In this document: positions 18,009 to 26,990 of the stretch, piece by piece | Position numbering within the stretch: the first letter of the stretch is position 1 | Layout: each line of letters opens with the position of its first letter | DNA from: Acetobacter sacchari | GTDB taxonomy: Bacteria > Pseudomonadota > Alphaproteobacteria > Acetobacterales > Acetobacteraceae | Length of the DNA stretch: 64,000 nt | Reading direction: 5' to 3' | Assembly: GCF_017377715.1 (NCBI RefSeq) | Contig: NZ_JAFVMF010000018.1 | Location: 25,964-89,963 of the forward strand | The notes under the pieces: model-generated | Seen by the model: the letters and a program-made list of their open reading frames with translations, nothing else | Told to the model about the DNA's origin: nothing | Database searches by the model: none | Translations under genes and position numbers: made by a program

Positions 18009-18356
18009 ATGACAGAAAAGTCGCCCTCCGCCGTCAAAAGCCTTTCGCTGGCGCGGCTGGGCGCCGGGGAAGCGTCCGGGGATGTCGTCGCGCGTGAAAC
18101 CGGCGCGGCAGCAACGGCATGCACAATCGCCTCTATTGCAGGCGACCCCCAAGGGGTCGTGCGGGAAAGCGCGGCGTTTCTGGAATCGTTGCTGCATCTA
18201 TGGCGGCTTGCAGGCGTCGACCCGGAGACGGTCTGGACCGAATTACACGCTCGTATCGAAATGGGAGAACTCAGCCTCCGCCTCAGCCGCTCGCCCACAC
18301 GCACAGGCGCCCGGCGCATGGCTCCATGGCGGGTGGCGACGAGCAAGCTGCCTTAG
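18009..18356 (+). CDS. HisE-like protein lacking the catalytic glutamates
   Basis: A 115-residue protein whose middle resembles the C-terminal half of phosphoribosyl-ATP pyrophosphatase (HisE/MazG-like all-alpha NTP pyrophosphatases): IASIAGDPQGVVRESAAF followed by LHLWRLAGVDPETVWTELH matches the family pattern of a GD, ESADLLYHLLVL and VWxEL. The metal-binding EExxE of the first helix is replaced by GAAATACT, and ESADLLYH by ESAAFLES, so hydrolase activity is unlikely. The frame extends upstream without similarity; I chose ATG 18009. It precedes cvpA-purF by about 235 bp. The role is unknown; the assignment rests on my motif comparison. Confidence 0.55.
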   Translation: MTEKSPSAVKSLSLARLGAGEASGDVVARETGAAATACTIASIAGDPQGVVRESAAFLESLLHLWRLAGVDPETVWTELHARIEMGELSLRLSRSPTRTGARRMAPWRVATSKLP

Positions 18357-18591
18357 CGCCGGGCGACCTGTACGCGCGCCTTTCGCCGTTGACGCAGGAT
18401 TCGATGACTCGACGCGACTTGAGTGGCATAAGCCCCTGCATGAGTCGGTATGGACACCCTGACGAACCCTGTATCGGACACAGCCTGCGCCCGACCGTAG
18501 GGCGTGAGGGCGGCGCAGGAACGGCCGCTGCTCCAACTGGCTCTGACGTCCAGCCTCCGAATACGTCCTCGCCTGCGTCATGGAGCCAGTC

Positions 18592-19257
18592 ATGGCGTCT
18601 CTGACCGATACGAGCGTTGCGGCCGCGCAATCTGCCGCCCAGTCCGCCGCTCTGGCCTGGCGTGACGATCTGTTCGCGCACCCTCCGGGAACCCTCGGGC
18701 TGGCGGCGCTCGGCCTTGTGGCGATCTCCACCCTGTTTGGCGTCTGGCGCGGCTTTTCACGTGAAGTCCTGAGTCTGGCGAGCTGGATCGTAGCGTTGGC
18801 GCTTACAGGCGCGTTCCACGATCAGGCGACGACCTGGCTGAGCGGACAGATATCGAACCACTTCATCGCATATTGGCTCGGAGTCGTTGGAACGTTCGCC
18901 GTGCTGCTGGTTCTATGTCGCGTCGTCGCGTCCCGCGTGTCCCGGCTGGTGCTGCTTTCGCCGTTTGCCGGGCTTGATCGTCTGCTGGGCGGCCTGTTCG
19001 GAGCCTTGCGGGGACTCGTCGTCGTCGCGGCCATGTACGCGTTGTCGACATGGGTGTCGCCTGCGTATCACTGGGCGGCGCAAATGCGTGACAACCCTCT
19101 CATGCAGGAAATGGCGCGCAGAACGGCGAGCGAGGCCTCGCATTTGGCGCCGCTTCTCCCCAAATTCGCGGGATCAGGTCTTGCGCCGCCGGGCGGCTCG
19201 CGCCATGACCTCGCCGAACGGAAGAGCCCGGACGCGTCCGGCTCCTCCACCCCCTGA
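18592..19257 (+). CDS. cvpA: CvpA-family membrane protein
   Basis: A 221-residue inner-membrane protein with about four hydrophobic helices. Family motifs are SLASWIVALALTGAFHD, GLDRLLGGLFGALRGLVVVA and the preceding RGFSREVLSLASW. CvpA is needed for colicin V production in E. coli and for envelope or bile tolerance elsewhere, and is classically encoded just before purF, as here. ATG 18592 has GGAG seven bases upstream; ATG 18580 is in frame. A basic, Pro-rich C-terminal tail follows the last helix. Confidence 0.88.
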   Translation: MASLTDTSVAAAQSAAQSAALAWRDDLFAHPPGTLGLAALGLVAISTLFGVWRGFSREVLSLASWIVALALTGAFHDQATTWLSGQISNHFIAYWLGVVGTFAVLLVLCRVVASRVSRLVLLSPFAGLDRLLGGLFGALRGLVVVAAMYALSTWVSPAYHWAAQMRDNPLMQEMARRTASEASHLAPLLPKFAGSGLAPPGGSRHDLAERKSPDASGSSTP

Positions 19258-19306
19258 CGTATCGCCAGTTCTGCCGGTGAGGCGGACGCCCAAAAGGGAC
19301 CCATCC

Positions 19307-20791
19307 ATGCTCCAGACCTCTTCACCGTGGCAGGACACGATCGATCCGGACGACCGTCACGGCGGCGACGAACTGCATGAGGAATGCGCCGTCTTCGGCG
19401 TGTGGAACACAGCGGACGCTGCCGCGATCACCGCGCTTGGCCTGCATGCGCTCCAGCATCGCGGGCAGGAGGCGTCCGGCATCGTCACTTTCGACGGCGA
19501 GCGCTTCCATACGCACAAGGGCCTTGGCCTCGTCGGCGACGTTTTTAGCGACTCCCGCGTCATGGCGACTCTTCCGGGCGCCAACGCGATCGGGCACGAC
19601 CGCTATTCGACGACCGGCGACACGCTGCTACGCAACGTGCAGCCGCTTTTCGCCGAGTTCGAATTCGGCGGCTTGGCCGTCGCCCATAACGGCAACCTGA
19701 CCAACGCAAATACGCTTCGCAAAGCCCTGATCCGTCGCGGATGTCTGTTCCAGTCGACGATGGACAGCGAGGTGTTCATTCACCTGATCGCCATTTCACT
19801 CTACGCGACGGTCGAAGACCGGCTGATCGACGCGCTCAAGCAGGTGCAGGGCGCATATTCGCTCGTCGTTCTGTCACGGGAGACCCTGATGGGCGTGCGT
19901 GACCCGCTGGGCGTACGTCCGCTGGTGCTCGGGCGCATCCCCGGCTCCGCCGACGACGCGTCCGGCTGGGTGCTGGCTTCGGAAAGCTGCGGACTGGACA
20001 TCGTGGGCGCCGAATTCGTGCGCGACGTGGAGCCGGGCGAGCTGGTCATCATCGACAAGAACGGCGTCCGCTCGGTGCGCCCGTTCATCCCGACGCAATC
20101 GCGTTTCTGCGTGTTTGAATACATCTACTTCGCCCGCCCTGACTCGGTGCTCGACGGCATGTCGGTCTATAACGTCCGCAAGCAGATCGGCGTCGAACTG
20201 GCGCGCGAGAGCGCGGTCGACGCCGACGTCATCGTCCCGGTCCCGGATTCCGGCGTTCCGTCGGCGATGGGTTACGCTCAGGCCAGCGGCATCCCGTTCG
20301 AGCTGGGCATCATCCGCAATCACTATGTCGGGCGGACGTTCATCGAACCGACCGATCACATCCGCAATCTCGGCGTGCGTCTGAAACACTCCACCAACCG
20401 CACCATGCTGGACGGCAAACGCGTCGTGCTGGTGGACGACTCGATCGTGCGCGGCACCACCTCACGCAAGATCGTCGACATGGTGCGCGCGGCGGGGGCG
20501 GCGGAAGTGCATATGCGCATTTCCTCGCCGCCCACGAAGCATTCCTGCTTCTACGGCATCGACACGCCCGAGCGCAGCAAGCTGCTCGCGGCGCAGCATG
20601 ACGTGGCGAAAATGGCGGAGCTGATCGGCGTCGACAGCCTCGCCTTCATCTCGCTCGACGGGCTTTATCGTGCGCTCGGCCATGAAAAGCGCGACGCAGA
20701 CCGCATCCGGTACTGCGACGCCTGCTTCACCGGCGACTATCCGATCCCGCTTGTCGATTACGAGCAGGAACACGGCGCCGACGCGGCCTGA
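19307..20791 (+). CDS. purF: Amidophosphoribosyltransferase
   Basis: Catalyses the first committed step of purine synthesis: PRPP plus glutamine to phosphoribosylamine. The protein has 494 residues. The nucleophilic Cys27 follows a propeptide (HEECAVFGVW), which must be removed. GQEASGIVTF and HNGNLTNA belong to the Ntn glutaminase domain, and VVLVDDSIVRGTTSRKIVD is the PRPP motif. Cysteines in FCVFEYIYFARPDS, HSCFYGIDTP and RYCDACFTGDYP match the B. subtilis-type [4Fe-4S] enzyme rather than the cluster-free E. coli type. It lies 49 bp after cvpA. Confidence 0.97.
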   Translation: MLQTSSPWQDTIDPDDRHGGDELHEECAVFGVWNTADAAAITALGLHALQHRGQEASGIVTFDGERFHTHKGLGLVGDVFSDSRVMATLPGANAIGHDRYSTTGDTLLRNVQPLFAEFEFGGLAVAHNGNLTNANTLRKALIRRGCLFQSTMDSEVFIHLIAISLYATVEDRLIDALKQVQGAYSLVVLSRETLMGVRDPLGVRPLVLGRIPGSADDASGWVLASESCGLDIVGAEFVRDVEPGELVIIDKNGVRSVRPFIPTQSRFCVFEYIYFARPDSVLDGMSVYNVRKQIGVELARESAVDADVIVPVPDSGVPSAMGYAQASGIPFELGIIRNHYVGRTFIEPTDHIRNLGVRLKHSTNRTMLDGKRVVLVDDSIVRGTTSRKIVDMVRAAGAAEVHMRISSPPTKHSCFYGIDTPERSKLLAAQHDVAKMAELIGVDSLAFISLDGLYRALGHEKRDADRIRYCDACFTGDYPIPLVDYEQEHGADAA

Positions 20792-20800
20792 GCCGACCTC

Positions 20801-21637
20801 ATGAGCGGGCCGATCGAGAGCCCGCTTGCGGGTGCACTCACCGGGACGGCGCAGGGCGCAGTTGCAAACGCGGACATTGACTCAGGCGCCGCTTCATCCG
20901 TCGGGCGCGCCGATGGGCCACTGGTGGGCAAAGTCGCGCTGGTGACGGGCGCAAGTCGGGGAATTGGGCGGGCCGTCGCCGTCGCTCTCGCCACGCAGGG
21001 CGCTCATTGCGTCATCAATGCGCGCACGGTCGGCGGGCTTGAAGAAACCGACGATCTGATCCTCGCCGCCACAGGACGGCGCTCCACCCTGCTGCCGCTC
21101 GACCTCGGTGACGGGAGCGGCGCAGACGCGCTCGGTCCGTCCATCGCACAACGTTTTGGACGGCTTGATCTGCTGGTTCACGCTGCCGCCATGTTCGTCC
21201 CGCTGAGTCCCGTCGCACACATCCGCGACAAGGACTGGGAGCAGGCGCTGGGCGTCAACCTCACCGCGACGATGCGGCTGCTTCGGACAACAACGCCTCT
21301 TCTCAGGGCGGCGGCGTTTGCCCGCGCCGTCATTCTCATCAACCGGCCGGATACTGCGCCAGGGCGTTTTCGGAGCGGCGGCGCCGCCTGCCGCGCAGCG
21401 CTCGAAGCGCTTGTGGAAAGCTGGCGGGAGGAGATGGCGGACCGCCCAAATTTCCACATTTCTCTATTCGATCCCGGCCCGACTGCAACGCGACTGCGCG
21501 CTCAGGCGTTTCCCGGAGGAGATGGCGTCCGTCCGCGCACGCCCGACGAGGCGGCTGCGACGATCCTGTCCCTGCTCATGCCTCAGATCAACGCCGAAAA
21601 CAGCGCCTCATCGCGCGCCAGGGAACCGAAGCGATGA
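20801..21637 (+). CDS. SDR-fold protein with a missing catalytic triad
   Basis: A 278-residue protein with an NAD(P)-binding Rossmann fold: VALVTGASRGIGRAVAVALA and a NAG-like DLLVHAAAMFVPLS. The first ~38 residues are an extension without similarity. The catalytic Ser-Tyr-Lys is not present: the segment that should read YxxxK before AALEAL reads GAACR, and the strand with the serine reads VILINRPD. Activity as a dehydrogenase is therefore doubtful. The gene sits 9 bp after purF and overlaps the nitronate monooxygenase start by four bases, so it is in the same transcription unit. Confidence 0.8.
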   Translation: MSGPIESPLAGALTGTAQGAVANADIDSGAASSVGRADGPLVGKVALVTGASRGIGRAVAVALATQGAHCVINARTVGGLEETDDLILAATGRRSTLLPLDLGDGSGADALGPSIAQRFGRLDLLVHAAAMFVPLSPVAHIRDKDWEQALGVNLTATMRLLRTTTPLLRAAAFARAVILINRPDTAPGRFRSGGAACRAALEALVESWREEMADRPNFHISLFDPGPTATRLRAQAFPGGDGVRPRTPDEAAATILSLLMPQINAENSASSRAREPKR

Positions 21638-22725
21638 CCGAATTGCATCCCGTTTTGCGCCGCCTCGGCATGACCACGCCTATCGTGCAGGCGCCGATGG
21701 CCGGCGTGTCCACGCCTGCTTTAGCCGCCGCAGTGTCAGAGGCAGGCGGTTTGGGCTCGCTGGGTCTTGGCGCCATGAGCGTTGAGGCCGCCAGAGCCGC
21801 GATCCGTGAAACCCGTCGCCTCACCGACCGTCCTTTTTCAGTGAATCTTTTCTGCCATCGCTCGGAGGAGTGCGCGCCCGATCGCGCCGCCGCATGGCTG
21901 GAATGGCTGCGACCGGAATTCGCGCGCTACGACGCGGTCCCGCCTCAATCGTTGCGCGAAATCTATCTCAGCTTCCTCGACAACGACGCCATGCTCACCA
22001 TGCTGGCTGACGAACGGCTGGCGCTGGTCAGCTTTCATTTCGGCGCGCCGTCAGCGCATGCGGCCAACGTCCTGCGGCGATCTGGCGCTCTGCTCGCCAC
22101 AAGCGTGACCAGCGTATCGGAGGCGCAAGCGGCCGACGCGGCAGGCATGGACGTCCTGATCGCCCAAGGCCACGAGGCCGGCGGCCATCGCGGCGTCTTC
22201 GATCCGCAGGGGGCGGACCGAAAGCTTCCGTTGCACACGCTGCTCGGGGAGCTGTCTCAGGCGACGTCCACCCCTCTTTTCGCGGCAGGAGGGCTGATGC
22301 ACGGCCGGGACGTCGCAGCGGTTCTGCAGGCCGGGGCGTGCGCAGCGCAGCTTGGCACGGCCTTCGTCGCCGCAGACGAGAGCGCCGCCAGCCCAGCTTA
22401 CCGCACGGCGCTGGCGGCGTCCGGGAGCGCGTCGGAGGGGGACATCACCGTGATGACCTCCGCAATTTCGGGGCGCCCCGCCCGATGCCTTGTCAATCGC
22501 TTCACCGCTTTGGGCGCGCGCAACGATCGCCCGGCGACCCCGCCCTACCCCTATGCCTACGACGCCGGAAAAGCGCTCGACGCCGCCGCGCGCGCGGGGG
22601 GGGAGAGCGGTTACGGCGCCTTCTGGGCCGGGAGCGGCGTCCGACGCAGTCGGTTCATACCGGCCGCTCAACTGGTCGCTACCCTCACGCGGGAATGGCG
22701 CGCGGGGGGAGCCGAGAGCGCCTGA
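21634..22725 (+). CDS. Nitronate monooxygenase (NPD family)
   Basis: A 363-residue FMN-dependent TIM-barrel oxygenase that oxidises alkyl nitronates such as propionate-3-nitronate. Family motifs: PIVQAPMAGVSTPALAAAVSEAGGLG for FMN binding, SVTSVSEAQAADAAGMDVLI, QGHEAGGHRG with the catalytic His of class I enzymes, LFAAGGLMHGRDVAAVLQAGACAAQLGTAF. Length is normal. Its start is coupled to the SDR-like gene by an ATGA overlap. Together with purF it forms a housekeeping plus detoxification operon. Confidence 0.92.
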   Translation: MTELHPVLRRLGMTTPIVQAPMAGVSTPALAAAVSEAGGLGSLGLGAMSVEAARAAIRETRRLTDRPFSVNLFCHRSEECAPDRAAAWLEWLRPEFARYDAVPPQSLREIYLSFLDNDAMLTMLADERLALVSFHFGAPSAHAANVLRRSGALLATSVTSVSEAQAADAAGMDVLIAQGHEAGGHRGVFDPQGADRKLPLHTLLGELSQATSTPLFAAGGLMHGRDVAAVLQAGACAAQLGTAFVAADESAASPAYRTALAASGSASEGDITVMTSAISGRPARCLVNRFTALGARNDRPATPPYPYAYDAGKALDAAARAGGESGYGAFWAGSGVRRSRFIPAAQLVATLTREWRAGGAESA

Positions 22726-22852
22726 AAATACCGGCCACGCGGCCGCGGCGCGTCCTGCGCCCTATGTTGCAATGTCAGCGAAATGCTGGGCAGATGAAAC
22801 CCGTGAACGCCGCTCGATGCGGCGCGTGACAGAGAGCAATAAAGAACAGGTC

Positions 22853-24013
22853 ATGACCACTGAAAACCTTGACGCCGACGGTTTCGTGTTCGTTGCAGTA
22901 GACAAGGCATCAGATTTCTCGCTTGAAGATTTCGCCGGGAATCATCAGGCCCAGAATTACTACAACAAGCATGGCGGCGGCACTGTCGAGCACGCCTTCG
23001 CACTCGCCAACATTCTGCATATGCACAAGCTGGTCAGGGAGGCCGCGAATTTTTACGGGCTCGCATTCAACCTGCACTCGAAGAGTCCCACCGAGTATCC
23101 TCTAGCCTCGTCGCTGCTCCAGGCCCGTTTGCTGTGCCTGCTGAAAGCGGGCCTGCCGGTTCCGCCTGAAGAGCTGGAGCAGCTTCAGAGACTTTCGACC
23201 CCGATCTACAACTACATAACGGGCATCGAGATGGCCTGGCGGCAACAGAGTCCCAAGGCCGCGCTGGAGCGGATGGGTTGCTGTTTCGAGAGCTTCCACA
23301 CCGGCGAAGAGGCGGACGTTCTCTATCTTGAGACAGCCTTGAGCGTCCTGAAGCCCTCGGCGCCGCAGAAGGCGGCGACGCCGGAGCAGATGATACCGCC
23401 CGCCGTCTACATGTACTGGGACCGCGACCCGCCGGAGGAAGTCACCGAAAACCTTCAGCATCATCAAGACACGCTGGATGCGCCGGTACGCATGTTCAAT
23501 CGCGAGGAAGGCGCGGAGTGGCTGTATTCGACCTATGGAGCCGAAGCGCGTGATCTGTTCCTTGCGGCTCGACACCCTGCGGAAGCAGCCGATTTCCTGC
23601 GCGTTCATGTCATTCAGGAACTGGGCGGCTGGTGGCTGGACGCCGATATCAGAATACGGTCGCCCAAGGCGTTCGCCCGCCAGATTTCTCTGCAACCGTC
23701 GCACGTGTTCTTCCTGACGGACAACCACTACGTCCATAACGACTTCTTCGGCAGCCGCCGTAACAGCCCGATCCTCGCCGATTGCCTGCTCTCGATCTAT
23801 CGGAACAGTTTTCTGCACAAGGATTTGTACATCGCCTACAAAACTGGTCCCGGCGTTTTCAACCGCGCACTCAACCGGCGGCTGCACGCTGCTTTCCGCG
23901 CGGGCCAGAACTTCGACCCTACGGTAACGATCCTGAACGCGGGAGATTTCGATCACATGATCGAAGATCTGAACATGGCCTACAAGCAGGGCGGCAACTG
24001 GCACGCGGCGTAA
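22853..24013 (+). CDS. DXD-type sugar transferase with helical N-terminal domain
   Basis: A 386-residue protein. The second half has the glycosyltransferase DXD signature in ELGGWWLDADIRI and the preceding AADFLRVHVIQ, as in the OCH1/TcdB-like sugar-binding superfamily; IPPAVYMYWDRDPPEEVTENL is the first strand of that fold. The first ~150 residues are alpha-helical and resemble TPR-like repeats (ANFYGLAFNLHSKSPTEYP). There is no signal peptide or membrane helix, so it should act in the cytoplasm. ATG 22853 is chosen since the frame upstream overlaps the nitronate monooxygenase. The acceptor is unknown. Confidence 0.75.
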   Translation: MTTENLDADGFVFVAVDKASDFSLEDFAGNHQAQNYYNKHGGGTVEHAFALANILHMHKLVREAANFYGLAFNLHSKSPTEYPLASSLLQARLLCLLKAGLPVPPEELEQLQRLSTPIYNYITGIEMAWRQQSPKAALERMGCCFESFHTGEEADVLYLETALSVLKPSAPQKAATPEQMIPPAVYMYWDRDPPEEVTENLQHHQDTLDAPVRMFNREEGAEWLYSTYGAEARDLFLAARHPAEAADFLRVHVIQELGGWWLDADIRIRSPKAFARQISLQPSHVFFLTDNHYVHNDFFGSRRNSPILADCLLSIYRNSFLHKDLYIAYKTGPGVFNRALNRRLHAAFRAGQNFDPTVTILNAGDFDHMIEDLNMAYKQGGNWHAA

Positions 24014-24149
24014 GTCGCGGCCCGAATCGCGTCTGATGCTGACGTGAGCGCCGTTTCAGGCTACTATGGTCGGCTTCAACGGCGCGACGACCGCACTGCT
24101 TCGGGGTCGCGCCCGTAAATGTCCGTTCAGATCCGAAAAGAGTCGCCCC

Positions 24150-26009
24150 ATGCCCGGTTACCGCTCCCGCACCACGACCCACGGCCGCAACATGGCCGGC
24201 GCGCGCAGCCTCTGGCGCGCCACGGGGATGACGGACGGCGATTTCGGCAAGCCTATCATCGCTGTGGCGAACTCCTTCACCCAGTTTGTCCCCGGCCATG
24301 TCCATCTGAAAGATCTCGGGCAACTCGTCTGCGGCGCCATCGCCGAAGCAGGCGGCGTGGGGCGGGAATTCAACACCATCGCCGTCGATGACGGCATCGC
24401 CATGGGTCACGGCGGCATGCTGTACAGCCTGCCGTCGCGCGAACTGATCGCCGACGCGGTCGAGTACATGGTGAACGCGCACTGCGCCGATGCGCTGGTC
24501 TGCATCAGCAACTGTGACAAGATCACGCCCGGCATGCTGATGGCCGCCATGCGATTGAACATCCCGACAGTGTTCGTCTCCGGCGGCCCAATGGAAGCCG
24601 GGCGCGTGACGGAAGACGGGATCGAGCGGCACGTCGATCTGGTCACCTCCATGGTGGCCGCCGCCAACCCGGACGTGAGCGAGAGCGAGTCCGAGACGAT
24701 CGAGCGTTCCGCCTGCCCGACCTGCGGCTCCTGCTCCGGCATGTTCACCGCCAATTCGATGAACTGCCTGACCGAGGCGCTTGGCCTTTCCCTGCCGGGC
24801 AACGGCAGTCTGGTGGCGACGCACGCCGACCGAAAAGGACTCTTCCTGAAGGCGGGCGAACTCGCGGTATCCTTGGCCCGCCGTTACTACGAAGAGAACG
24901 ACGAGAGCGTGCTGCCGCGCTCCATTGCGACGCGGGAGGCGTTCGAGAACGCCATGACCGTCGACATCGCCATGGGCGGCTCGACGAACACGGTGCTTCA
25001 TCTTCTCGCCGCCGCGCATGAAGGCGAGGTCGCGTTCACGATGGCCGATATCGACCGCCTGTCGCGGCGCGTGCCCAACCTCTGCAAGGTCGCGCCGTCG
25101 CGGTCCGACGTTCACATGGAGGACGTGCATCGCGCGGGCGGCATCCCGGCCATCATGGGCGAGCTGGACCGTCTGGCGCTGCTGCATCGCAACGCGCCGA
25201 TGGTTCATGCACCGTCCGTGTCCGACGCGCTCACACAATGGGATATCGGCGGCGAGGCGCCCGAAGCTGCGCGCGAGTTCTTCCGCGCGGCGCCGGGCGG
25301 CGTCCGCACGACGCAGGCGTTCTCGCAGGCCAGCCGCTACAAGTCGCTGGACACGGATCGCGAAAAGGGCGCCCTGCGCGCAGGACCTCACGCCTTCAGT
25401 CAGGACGGCGGTCTGGCCGTGCTTTACGGCAACATCGCCGAAGACGGCGCCATCGTGAAAACCGCCGGCGTCGCGGCGGGACTTTTGACGTTCTCCGGAC
25501 CGGCCCGCGTGTTCGAGAGTCAGGACGCCGCCGTCTCCGCGATCCTTGGCGGCAAGATCAAGGCGGGCGACGTTGTAGTGATCCGCTACGAAGGCCCCAA
25601 GGGAGGACCCGGCATGCAGGAGATGCTGTATCCAACCAGCTATCTGAAATCCAAAGGCCTGGCGGAATCCTGTGCGCTGATCACCGACGGTCGCTTCTCG
25701 GGCGGCAGCTCCGGGCTGTCGATCGGCCACATCTCGCCGGAAGCCGCCGAGGGCGGCGCCATCGGGTTGCTTCAGGATGGCGACATCATCGAGATCGACA
25801 TCCCGGGCCGCGTCCTGCGGACGGCAGTACCCGATGCGGAGCTGTCGGAACGGCGCGCGCAGATGGAAGACAAAGGCGTGGACGCGTGGACGCCGGATCG
25901 CGAGCGCGTCGTCTCGACAGCGTTGCAGGCCTACGCCGCCATGACGACCAGCGCGGCGCGCGGCGCCGTGCGGGACGTGAGCCAGTTGACGCGCCGCAAG
26001 GGGCGATGA
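24150..26009 (+). CDS. ilvD: Dihydroxy-acid dehydratase
   Basis: Third enzyme of branched-chain amino acid synthesis; dehydrates 2,3-dihydroxy acids to 2-keto acids. The protein has 619 residues. Cluster cysteines are in [12 protein letters not shown] and [19 protein letters not shown]; the substrate and catalytic C-terminal motif [25 protein letters not shown] stretch is intact. The long form with this N-terminus ([22 protein letters not shown]) is the [4Fe-4S] E. coli-type enzyme. Start ATG 24150 matches family length. A hairpin follows at 26060-26085. Confidence 0.97.
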   Translation: MPGYRSRTTTHGRNMAGARSLWRATGMTDGDFGKPIIAVANSFTQFVPGHVHLKDLGQLVCGAIAEAGGVGREFNTIAVDDGIAMGHGGMLYSLPSRELIADAVEYMVNAHCADALVCISNCDKITPGMLMAAMRLNIPTVFVSGGPMEAGRVTEDGIERHVDLVTSMVAAANPDVSESESETIERSACPTCGSCSGMFTANSMNCLTEALGLSLPGNGSLVATHADRKGLFLKAGELAVSLARRYYEENDESVLPRSIATREAFENAMTVDIAMGGSTNTVLHLLAAAHEGEVAFTMADIDRLSRRVPNLCKVAPSRSDVHMEDVHRAGGIPAIMGELDRLALLHRNAPMVHAPSVSDALTQWDIGGEAPEAAREFFRAAPGGVRTTQAFSQASRYKSLDTDREKGALRAGPHAFSQDGGLAVLYGNIAEDGAIVKTAGVAAGLLTFSGPARVFESQDAAVSAILGGKIKAGDVVVIRYEGPKGGPGMQEMLYPTSYLKSKGLAESCALITDGRFSGGSSGLSIGHISPEAAEGGAIGLLQDGDIIEIDIPGRVLRTAVPDAELSERRAQMEDKGVDAWTPDRERVVSTALQAYAAMTTSAARGAVRDVSQLTRRKGR

Positions 26010-26059
26010 TCGCCGCTGGCACGCTGCGTTGGCAGACTGTTCATGACACATCGAAAAGC

Positions 26060-26088
26060 CGGGCTGTTACAACGGATAGCCCGGTTTC
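26060..26088 (+). terminator. Probable terminator after ilvD
   Basis: CCGGGCT (26060-26066) and AGCCCGG (26079-26085) form a perfect 7-bp stem with a 12-nt loop, followed by TTT. It lies about 50 bp after the ilvD stop. A second perfect inverted repeat, TTCAGAC/GTCTGAA (26181-26200, 6-nt loop), is close to the stop of the convergent NrtR-like gene. Confidence 0.5.
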
Positions 26089-26211
26089 CAGCCCCCCGTC
26101 CGATTTCGGAGCATATCGGCTGCATGCCGTTGCAGGAAGGGACGGTCCGTACTGGGCGTTTTTTCGAAAGCCCACATCTGTTCAGACAAGTCCGTCTGAA
26201 CGGGGCCTGTT

Positions 26212-26880
26212 CTAGAACCGCCGGTCGAACACCGAGGCCGCGCTCTTCAGGCGAAAAAGGGCGGAAGGCCGCGTCGCGCCCTCGTCGGTTCGCTTCTCCC
26301 CCGTGGCTTCCAGAAAGTCACGCTCAAGCACTTTGCGCCGGAAGGCGTCAATGTTGATCCTTTCTCCGAGCACGATCTGATAAACGCGGTGAAGTTCCGG
26401 CAGCGTGAAAGATTCTCCCAGAAATCGCGCAGGCAAATCTGAATAGGCGCCCTTGCCGCGCAACCTCTCGACAGCCGCCCGAACGATAAGGTCGTGATCA
26501 AACGGCAGACCCGAGACCGCAGCGATGTCGACAAGGTCGAGGCCCGTTCTGTTCAGAGCAGGCTGAAGACATTCAAACGGCGTCAAAGAAAAATACGCGA
26601 CGCTGGCTGACCAGCCGCGAGGATCCCGGTCCGCTCCGGAAAACGTTGATAGTTGCTCCACGTAGAGTTTGCTCAGGCCGACCTTGTCGCGCAGCACGCG
26701 TCGCGCCGTCTCGCCAAGATTGCAGTCTTTATCGACATGAACATAACCGCCGATCAGGGCTTGCCGACCGGCGAACGGTTCCTGCCCACGTTCGGCCAGC
26801 AGCACGCACAAACGTCCGTCACGCACCGTCAAGGGCACGAGATCGATCGTAAGAATGGGCTTTTCAAACGTGGTCGTCAT
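26212..26880 (-). CDS. NrtR-like regulator (degenerate Nudix domain plus winged helix)
   Basis: A 222-residue protein with an N-terminal Nudix fold (about 10-140: ILTIDLVPLTVRDGRLCVLL, ALIGGYVHVD) and a C-terminal winged-helix region (FTLPELHRVYQIVLGERINIDAFRRKVL), the layout of NrtR regulators of NAD metabolism, which bind ADP-ribose-type ligands. The catalytic Nudix glutamates are replaced: the segment RRVLRDKVGL has Val62, Asp65 and Lys66 where REUXEE is expected, so it should be a sensor, not a hydrolase. It is divergent from the VWA and PurA-like genes and likely represses them through the palindrome at 26913-26928. Confidence 0.82.
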   Translation of the reverse strand: MTTTFEKPILTIDLVPLTVRDGRLCVLLAERGQEPFAGRQALIGGYVHVDKDCNLGETARRVLRDKVGLSKLYVEQLSTFSGADRDPRGWSASVAYFSLTPFECLQPALNRTGLDLVDIAAVSGLPFDHDLIVRAAVERLRGKGAYSDLPARFLGESFTLPELHRVYQIVLGERINIDAFRRKVLERDFLEATGEKRTDEGATRPSALFRLKSAASVFDRRF

Positions 26881-26912
26881 GAGTGAAGCACATCGCACAC
26901 GTCAAATTAAAC

Positions 26913-26928
26913 GCAAAATGTATTTTGC
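26913..26928. promoter_or_regulatory. Palindrome in the NrtR/VWA divergent promoter
   Basis: GCAAAAT-GT-ATTTTGC, 7-bp perfect arms with a 2-bp centre, in the 110-bp gap between the divergent NrtR-like and VWA genes. The surroundings are AT-rich. The position is right for an operator controlling both directions. That NrtR binds it is inference. Confidence 0.55.
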
Positions 26929-26990
26929 ATCTTGTATTCTGTCCCAATCTGCGCCCATCCTGCTTGCCGGAGAGACACCTGGAGGACGCC

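Noticed and set aside
18361..18480. Possible tRNA or attachment site before cvpA
   Set aside because: A T-arm-like TCGAATCC is present on the minus strand, but acceptor, D and anticodon stems do not form.
23919..26051. 710-codon open frame on the minus strand opposite ilvD
   Set aside because: Rich in Arg, His and Gly and antisense to a well-conserved gene; it is the usual shadow frame of high-GC coding DNA.
26181..26200. TTCAGAC/GTCTGAA inverted repeat as a regulatory site
   Set aside because: It lies beyond the stop codons of convergent genes, so a 3' end structure is more likely than an operator.
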